A stretch of 64,000 nt of DNA from Oribacterium sinus (GTDB lineage: Bacteria; Bacillota; Clostridia; Lachnospirales; Lachnospiraceae), in contig NZ_JACHHH010000001.1 of the NCBI RefSeq assembly GCF_014202695.1, positions 292,739 to 356,738 on the forward strand, read 5' to 3'. The notes beneath the pieces are model-generated. The model was given only the letters and a program-made list of their open reading frames with translations, did not search any database and was not told where the DNA came from. Of the stretch, positions 58,656 through 64,000 are shown in pieces. Both the position numbers and the translations under genes were made by a program. Positions within the stretch are counted from its first letter, which is position 1. Each line of letters begins with the position of its first letter.

Positions 58656-59393
58656 ATGGAGTTTTTTGCAAAAACGGATCAGGGAAAAATGCGAAAAATG
58701 AATCAGGATTTTCTTTTCGCCACAGGGGATGCCCTGGGGAAATTTCCCAATCTTTTTCTTTTGGCAGACGGAATGGGAGGACACAGAGCCGGTGACTTTG
58801 CCTCCCGCTATTTGGTGGAAAGCCTAACGACGCTTTTGAAACAGACGGAAGAGCTGCCTTTGGTACGAAGCTTGGAGAAGGCAATACAGAAGATGAATCT
58901 GGAGCTGCTTCGTCTTTCCCAAAGCAATATCCATTTACAGGGGATGGGAAGTACCTTGGTTACCGCCTTTGTAGAGGGAAACAGCATTGTTTTCTCCAAC
59001 GTTGGAGACAGTAGAGCCTATCTTTTTCAAAGAAATCGTCTGCGGCAGGTTACCAGAGACCACAGCTATGTGGAGGAGATGATTCAGAGAGGAAAAATGA
59101 TTCGAGGCTCTGAGGAATACCAAAAGAGTAAGAACATGATTACCCGGGCGATTGGCGTGGAAAAGTATCTGGAAGTGGACTTCTTCGAGGAGGAGTGGGA
59201 GGAAGGAGATTTATTTTTCCTTTGCTCCGACGGCCTTAGCAATATGGTGGATCAGGAAAGTATGGTACAGATTTTAAAGGATGACTCCAGTTTGGAAGAA
59301 AAGGGAGAGGCTTTGATTACCTTAGCCAATATTAATGGGGGAAAAGACAATATCGCCTTGATTTTGGTGAAACCCGGAAAGGAGCAGGGATAA
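58656..59393 (+). CDS. stp: PP2C-family protein phosphatase, partner of PrkC
   Basis: A 245-residue Mn-dependent Ser/Thr phosphatase that reverses PrkC phosphorylation. Metal-binding motifs are KTDQGKMRKMNQDFLF (Asp and Asn-Gln-Asp near residues 7-18), LADGMGGHRAGDFAS near 39, NVGDSRAYLF near 115, and LCSDGLSNMVD near 190, with GGKDNIALILV at the end. The start at 58656, one base after rlmN, is supported by AAGGGG 6 bp upstream. It overlaps the kinase gene by 1 bp, so the pair is co-translated. Confidence 0.94.
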   Translation: MEFFAKTDQGKMRKMNQDFLFATGDALGKFPNLFLLADGMGGHRAGDFASRYLVESLTTLLKQTEELPLVRSLEKAIQKMNLELLRLSQSNIHLQGMGSTLVTAFVEGNSIVFSNVGDSRAYLFQRNRLRQVTRDHSYVEEMIQRGKMIRGSEEYQKSKNMITRAIGVEKYLEVDFFEEEWEEGDLFFLCSDGLSNMVDQESMVQILKDDSSLEEKGEALITLANINGGKDNIALILVKPGKEQG

Positions 59394-61435
59394 TGAAATG
59401 GGAAAAAGGAACTCTGCTACAGGATCGATATAGTATAGAAGCCCTCATTGGAGAGGGAGGCATGAGCTATGTATACCGTGCCAGAGATCAAAAATTAGGA
59501 AGAACCGTAGCCATAAAGGTCTTAAAGCAGGATTATGCAGAGGATCAGGAATTTGTTCGAAAATTCCAGGACGAAGCCAAGGCTGCCGCAAAGCTGAATC
59601 ATTTGAATATTGTCTCCGCCTATGATGTTGTGGATGAAGGGGATACGCACTTTATCGTCATGGAATTGGTGGAGGGAATCACCTTAAAGAACTATATCCA
59701 TAGAAAGGGAAAATGTTCGGAGCGAGAAGCTATCGGCATTGCACTTCAGCTTGTGGAAGGTATGGATACCGCTCATAAGATGGGGATTGTACACAGAGAC
59801 ATTAAGCCCCAGAATATGATTGTCAGCACCGAAGGGGTGGTAAAAATTGCCGATTTCGGAATTGCCAGAGCCGCAAGCCAAGAAACAGCCAATACGGCGG
59901 TGATGGGTTCCGTACATTATATTTCACCGGAGCAGGCAAGAAGAGGGGTTTCCGACCAGCGTTCCGATATTTATTCCCTGGGTTGCACCATTTATGAAAT
60001 GCTTACCGGAAAGCTTCCCTATGCCGGAGAGAATTCCATGGCGGTGGTTTTTTCCCACATGGAAGATCCTATTCCCCGGGTAAGGGATTTGGAGCCTGAG
60101 GTTTCCCCTGCCTTAGATTATGTGGTTTGGAAGGCTATGCAGAAAAAGCCCTCTGCCCGTTATCAAAGTGTGGAGGAGCTGCGGGATGACTTAAATCTTG
60201 CTTTGGAAGACCCGGAAGCCGGTTTTTTAAACGACAGACAGGATGAGGGAGACGAGTCCGTTTCCCGTCAGGCCAGACAGGAAATGGATAAAGGCATTTC
60301 CCGACTGTATAAAGCCTTGGCCATTTTGTCCGTAGTTTGTATCCTGGGCGTCTTTCTTTTCTTAGGATTTAAATTAGTGGGTATGCTTCGATCCGTAAAG
60401 GATCTTTCTCCCAAGATGGAAAGCGCAACGGAGAAGGAAACGGAGGAAAGCACCCAGGTGGCGATTACCATTTCCGCCTTAGACAGCTTACTGCCGGATA
60501 TTGTGGGAAAGACCATTCCCGAGGCGGAGAAATATCTCTCCTCTTATGACATTAAGATTTATCCGGAAAAGGAGGAATTTTCCGAGAAATACGAGGAAGG
60601 ACAGATTATTTCCTACCCCAGTGGAAAATATGGGGTCAGAAGCCGATTGTACGTTACGGTTTCCAAGGGAAGTAAGGTACTGGTATTTTATGATAAGGAG
60701 CATCCTGAGGACTTAACGAAGCTTCAGCAGATGGAGCTCAGCACGGTAGAGAAGGAGTTAAAGGATAGAGAGATTCCCTACAAGGTGCTTGAGCAAATGT
60801 CGGATACAGTGGAAAAGGGATATCTGATCAGTACCAACAAGGCGGATACATCAGAGCCGGGAGAGCTGGAGCTTGTAGTCAGTACCGGAATTCCGGATAA
60901 CTGGGCCGTGGTTCCGGATCTTACTAATCTTTCCGAGAAAGAAGCCATTTCCGCCTTGGAAGATGCCGGTTTGGAAGCCGGAGTGATTTCCTATATTCCC
61001 AGCACAAGCGTAGCAAAGGGTGTGGTGCTGAAGCAGTCTGTAGCAAAGGACAGCTATGTGGAAAGAGGACAGGCAATTCCCTTCAGCGTAAGCTCCGGTC
61101 CGGATGGAGAAAGCAGTACAAAGCTTGCTCCCTCCGATGACAACAGCAAGGCTTGGGTGTCCAGCATAAATCAAACCGTTGTTTTGGGAAGTGGCGGTCC
61201 CGGTGTTGAAGGCACCGTCCTGGTGGTAGTTTATCTTCGACAAGACGTAAATGGAGAAAGCCGGTACACCACCCTGCAAGCTGCAAGATCCTATGTAATC
61301 GGAAGCGAAATGCAATTAAGCATTGGTCGAATCAAGGGAATTGCCGGACTTTCTAAGGGAACTGTGGAAGTAGTGGATGCGGAGAAGGATAGGGTTCTGG
61401 CCGCCTATGATCTGGATTTCGCTCCGGAGGCTTAG
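59393..61435 (+). CDS. prkC: Membrane Ser/Thr protein kinase with three PASTA domains
   Basis: A 680-residue Hanks-type kinase sensing muropeptides and lipid II. The kinase domain (about residues 10-270) has GEGGMSYVYRA, the Lys of VAIKVLK, HRDIKPQNMIV and DFGIARA with the activation loop. One membrane span lies at about 305-330 (LAILSVVCILGVFLFLGF). Three PASTA domains follow at about 363-430, 432-500 and 502-570. About 110 extra residues form a C-terminal beta-rich tail (KAWVSSINQTVVLGSGGPGVEGTVLVV) after the last PASTA. It is coupled to stp upstream and rsgA downstream, the conserved Firmicutes order. Confidence 0.95.
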   Translation: MKWEKGTLLQDRYSIEALIGEGGMSYVYRARDQKLGRTVAIKVLKQDYAEDQEFVRKFQDEAKAAAKLNHLNIVSAYDVVDEGDTHFIVMELVEGITLKNYIHRKGKCSEREAIGIALQLVEGMDTAHKMGIVHRDIKPQNMIVSTEGVVKIADFGIARAASQETANTAVMGSVHYISPEQARRGVSDQRSDIYSLGCTIYEMLTGKLPYAGENSMAVVFSHMEDPIPRVRDLEPEVSPALDYVVWKAMQKKPSARYQSVEELRDDLNLALEDPEAGFLNDRQDEGDESVSRQARQEMDKGISRLYKALAILSVVCILGVFLFLGFKLVGMLRSVKDLSPKMESATEKETEESTQVAITISALDSLLPDIVGKTIPEAEKYLSSYDIKIYPEKEEFSEKYEEGQIISYPSGKYGVRSRLYVTVSKGSKVLVFYDKEHPEDLTKLQQMELSTVEKELKDREIPYKVLEQMSDTVEKGYLISTNKADTSEPGELELVVSTGIPDNWAVVPDLTNLSEKEAISALEDAGLEAGVISYIPSTSVAKGVVLKQSVAKDSYVERGQAIPFSVSSGPDGESSTKLAPSDDNSKAWVSSINQTVVLGSGGPGVEGTVLVVVYLRQDVNGESRYTTLQAARSYVIGSEMQLSIGRIKGIAGLSKGTVEVVDAEKDRVLAAYDLDFAPEA

Positions 61436-61436
61436 G

Positions 61437-62336
61437 ATGACAGGTAAGATAATTAAAGGCATTGGCGGATTTTATTATGTGGATACCAAGTCGGGAGTCT
61501 TTGAATGTCATGCCAAGGGGCTTTTTCGAAATAAGAAAGAAAAGCCCCTGGTAGGAGACATGGTGGAAGTGGAAGAGATTCCTGACACGGAAAAAGAAAT
61601 GGTGGGGCAGATTCTAAGGATTCTCCCTCGGAAAAATGAATTGATTCGCCCCTTAGTGAGTAATATTGACCAGGCGGCACTGGTTTTTGCGGTGAAGGAA
61701 CCGGAGCCCTCCTTCCCCTTAATTGACCGTTTTCTTTTGCACCTGGAGGCAAGAGAAATTCCCTGTATGCTTTTCTTTAATAAGAGAGATTTGCTATCGG
61801 AATGTGAAGCGGATTATCGGGAGAAAATGCAGAGTATCTATGAAAAAGCAGGTATTCCCGTTTATTTTTTCCAAAGTAATACGAAAGAAGACCGGGAGGA
61901 GATCCTCAAGCTTTTAAAGGGAAAAACCACTGTTTTTTCCGGACCCTCCGGTGTGGGAAAGTCCAGTATGATTAATCTACTGCTGGAAGACAGGAGGATG
62001 GAGACAGGAAGTCTTTCCGAAAAAATCAAAAGAGGAAAGAATACCACAAGACATGCGGAATTTTTCTCTCTGGGAGAAGATAGCTATGTCTTGGATACTC
62101 CCGGTTTCACCTCTTTATTTCCACCGGATATCTCTCCCGAGAATCTGCGGTATTTCTATCCGGAGTTTGAAGAGTATCGGCAGTCCTGCCGCTATAATAC
62201 CTGCTACCATTTGGGAGAGAAGAAGCAGGATTGCGGAGTAAAACAGGCGGTGGAAAAGGGAGAGATTGCCCCGGAGCGTTACGAAAGTTACAAAAGCTTA
62301 TATCAGGAGATTGTACAGGAAAGAAAGAATTATTAA
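61437..62336 (+). CDS. rsgA: Ribosome small-subunit GTPase RsgA
   Basis: A circularly permuted GTPase for late 30S maturation. A 299-residue protein with an N-terminal OB fold (GKIIKGIGGFYYVDT..LVGDMVEVEE), then G4 FFNKRDLL near residue 118, G1 GPSGVGKSSMINLLL near 170, G3 LDTPGFTSL near 220, and a C-terminal zinc site CRYNTCYHLGEKKQDC. The start at 61437 lies 1 bp after the prkC stop; the frame stays open further back but inside prkC. Confidence 0.95.
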   Translation: MTGKIIKGIGGFYYVDTKSGVFECHAKGLFRNKKEKPLVGDMVEVEEIPDTEKEMVGQILRILPRKNELIRPLVSNIDQAALVFAVKEPEPSFPLIDRFLLHLEAREIPCMLFFNKRDLLSECEADYREKMQSIYEKAGIPVYFFQSNTKEDREEILKLLKGKTTVFSGPSGVGKSSMINLLLEDRRMETGSLSEKIKRGKNTTRHAEFFSLGEDSYVLDTPGFTSLFPPDISPENLRYFYPEFEEYRQSCRYNTCYHLGEKKQDCGVKQAVEKGEIAPERYESYKSLYQEIVQERKNY

Positions 62337-62346
62337 GGAGGTTTCC

Positions 62347-63012
62347 GTGAAAAATCGATTATCCCCGTCTATATTGGCGGCAGACTTTTCCGCCTTACAG
62401 GAGGATGTGGCTTTAGCTGAGGCTGCAGGTGCGAAAAGCTTTCATTTTGACATTATGGACGGGCATTTTGTGCCCAATATTTCCTATGGAGCAGGAATTG
62501 TTTCCGCCTTACGGAATAAGTCCAAAGCCTTTTTTGATGTGCATCTGATGGTGGAGGAGCCGGACTTTTTCTTTGCCGATTACAAAAAGGCGGGAGCAGA
62601 CAGAGTTTCCGTTCACGTGGAGGCGGTAAAGCATTTGGATCGTTCTTTGCAGGCAATACGAGAGCTTGGTATGGAAGGCGGCGTTGCTTTAAATCCTGCC
62701 ACGTCCCTGTCCACAATAGAAGAAATTCTTCCCATTTGTTCCTATATTTTGATTATGTCTGTAAATCCGGGCTTTGGAGGACAGAGCTTTATCCCTTATA
62801 CCTTGGAGAAGATTAAAAGGCTTCGGAAAATGGCAGAGGAGAGAGCCCTTCCCTTGGAAATCGGTGTAGACGGGGGAGTAAAATTGGACAATATTTCTCC
62901 GATTCTGGAAGCAGGAGCCAACTTTATTGTGGCAGGCTCCTCCGTATTCGGAAAGAAAGACGAAATTGGAGAACGGGTAAAGAGTTTTAATAAGGTTCTT
63001 GAAAATGCCTAG
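62347..63012 (+). CDS. rpe: Ribulose-phosphate 3-epimerase
   Basis: Interconverts ribulose-5-phosphate and xylulose-5-phosphate. A 221-residue TIM barrel with LSPSILAADFSAL at the N-terminus, HFDIMDGHFVPNIS near residue 37, DVHLMVEEP near 69, MSVNPGFGGQSFIP near 138 and GVDGGVKLDN near 176. A GTG start at 62347 has AAGGAGG 6 bp before it; an earlier in-frame ATG lies inside rsgA. The rsgA-rpe linkage is typical. Confidence 0.95.
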   Translation: MKNRLSPSILAADFSALQEDVALAEAAGAKSFHFDIMDGHFVPNISYGAGIVSALRNKSKAFFDVHLMVEEPDFFFADYKKAGADRVSVHVEAVKHLDRSLQAIRELGMEGGVALNPATSLSTIEEILPICSYILIMSVNPGFGGQSFIPYTLEKIKRLRKMAEERALPLEIGVDGGVKLDNISPILEAGANFIVAGSSVFGKKDEIGERVKSFNKVLENA

Positions 63013-63056
63013 GGGACAGTTTATAGTAAGGTAATAAAATAAAGGAGGGTCAGAGA

Positions 63057-64000
63057 ATGCTGGATATTAAATTTGTGAGAGAAAATCCTGAAATTGTTAA
63101 AGAGAATATAAGAAAGAAGTTCCAAGATGAGAAGCTGAATCTTGTGGATGAGGTTATTTCTCTGGATGTGGAAGCCAGAAAGGTGCAGATGGAAGCGGAT
63201 GAGCTTCGTAGTAAAAAGAATCAGGTTTCCAAGCAAATCGGAGCTTTGATGGCGAAGGGAGAGAAGGAAGCGGCGGAAAAGGCCAAAGAAGAGGTAGCTA
63301 CATTCTCCCAGAGACTGGCAGAATTAGAGGAAAAGGAGCCGGCTTTACAGGAAGAAATTTTAAAAAGAATGATGGTTATTCCGAACATCATTGACCCCTC
63401 CGTACCTATCGGAAAGGACGATTCCTGCAACGTGGAGAATGAGCGTTTCGGGGAGCCTGTGGTTCCATCCTACCCCATACCTTACCATGCGGATATTATG
63501 GACAGCTTTTCCGGCTTGGACTTAGATGCAGCGGGAAGAGTAGCCGGTAACGGTTTCTATTATCTGGTAGGAGATGTGGCAAGACTTCATTCCGCAGTGC
63601 TTTCCTATGCCAGAGACTTTATGATTGACAGGGGCTTCACCTATGTGATTCCTCCCTATATGATTCGTTCCAAGGTTGTGGACGGCGTTATGTCTTTCGC
63701 GGAAATGGATGCCATGATGTATAAGATTGAGGGAGAAGACCTTTACTTAATCGGTACCTCCGAGCACTCCATGATTGGACGCTTTATCGATCAGATTTTA
63801 CCGGTAGAGTCCCTTCCTTTGACCTTAACCTCCTACTCTCCCTGCTTCAGAAAGGAAAAGGGATCTCACGGTATAGAGGAGAGAGGTGTTTATCGTATCC
63901 ATCAGTTTGAAAAGCAGGAAATGATTGTAGTTTGTGAGCCGGAAGAGGCTATGGACTGGTACAACAAGCTTTGGCAGAACACTGTAGACTTTTTCAGAAG
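63057..64000 (+). CDS. serS: Seryl-tRNA synthetase, C-terminus beyond window
   Basis: Charges tRNA-Ser. The 314 residues visible include the N-terminal MLDIKFVRENPEIVKENI and long antiparallel coiled-coil arm (about 28-105) that grips the tRNA variable arm. The class II core follows (GTSEHSMIGRF, YSPCFRKEKGSHGIEERGVYRIHQFEKQEMIVV, motif 2). AAAGGAGG precedes the ATG. The motif 2 loop reads EKGSHGIEERGVYR, unlike the EAGSAGRDTRG form of E. coli. No T-box leader is present in the 44-bp gap after rpe. About 110 residues, including motif 3, lie outside the window. Confidence 0.96.
   Translation, partial: MLDIKFVRENPEIVKENIRKKFQDEKLNLVDEVISLDVEARKVQMEADELRSKKNQVSKQIGALMAKGEKEAAEKAKEEVATFSQRLAELEEKEPALQEEILKRMMVIPNIIDPSVPIGKDDSCNVENERFGEPVVPSYPIPYHADIMDSFSGLDLDAAGRVAGNGFYYLVGDVARLHSAVLSYARDFMIDRGFTYVIPPYMIRSKVVDGVMSFAEMDAMMYKIEGEDLYLIGTSEHSMIGRFIDQILPVESLPLTLTSYSPCFRKEKGSHGIEERGVYRIHQFEKQEMIVVCEPEEAMDWYNKLWQNTVDFFR

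Overview
The window looks like chromosomal DNA of a low-to-mid GC anaerobic Firmicute, most likely a Lachnospiraceae member (an Oribacterium-like oral organism is only a guess). The reasons are the SCIFF ranthipeptide precursor with its radical-SAM maturase, formate-tetrahydrofolate ligase, AsnA, strong AGGAGG ribosome binding sites, a Mn-type superoxide dismutase, and a priA-def-fmt-rsmB-rlmN-stp-prkC-rsgA-rpe cluster in the usual Firmicutes order. No insertion sequence, prophage, rRNA or CRISPR array is visible. Coding density is high and most genes are on the + strand.

Region by region. 1-0.95 kb: the 5' part of metK (minus strand) behind a complete SAM-I riboswitch and terminator. 1.1-3.9 kb: a Cof-type phosphatase, then the minus-strand SCIFF system (48-residue precursor, intervening terminator hairpin, maturase). 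4-8.9 kb: SPFH/zinc-ribbon protein, a small unknown, asnA, RNase H1, a HAD phosphatase. 9-11.5 kb: a metal-chaperone pair of CobW-family GTPases, one with a long His/Cys repeat block and one fused to a YcgQ-like domain. 11.5-20.4 kb: small membrane protein, MscS channel, ECF sigma factor with an RsgI-like/PepSY anti-sigma factor, a tandem SseB plus ADP-ribosylglycohydrolase-like fusion, and a BspA-like leucine-rich surface protein. 20.5-21.3 kb: a secreted HEXXH metalloprotease (minus). 21.6-27.2 kb: a 5-oxoproline operon (Nramp-like transporter, PxpB, PxpC, biotin carrier, biotin carboxylase, PxpA). 27.5-31.6 kb: Fur-family regulator (probably Zur), ZnuACB and a CXXC lipoprotein. 31.7-33.9 kb: superoxide dismutase and pyridoxal kinase around a large composite palindrome. 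34-36.9 kb: a three-gene ABC importer of the TrpXYZ type. 36.9-43.3 kb: cytidylate-kinase-like protein, aroA, tRNA-Glu(CUC), HAD protein, pgeF, an SH3/NlpC-P60 lipoprotein, DegV. 43.3-44.7 kb: a minus-strand regulator of uncertain type. 44.9-64 kb: a long co-oriented housekeeping run from ftsK through fhs, murE, murF, priA, def, fmt, a zinc peptidase, rsmB, rlmN, stp, prkC, rsgA and rpe to a truncated serS.

Two themes join the parts. First, metal (probably zinc) homeostasis appears twice: the CobW pair at 9-11.5 kb, and the Zur/Znu operon at 27.5-31.6 kb, whose promoter carries a 23-bp palindrome. A domain resembling the YcgQ C-terminus occurs in both loci. Second, a family of about 150-bp imperfect palindromes with a conserved interior is scattered through the gaps between genes (about 2.0, 7.0, 15.0, 27.3, 32.5 and 32.8 kb). 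One copy carries an extra three-hairpin insertion. The strongest candidates for new biology are this repeat family, the complete split biotin-dependent carboxylase set inside the 5-oxoproline operon, the SseB/ADP-ribosylglycohydrolase pseudoenzyme fusion, and the attenuator plus 17-bp repeat array between the SCIFF precursor and its maturase.
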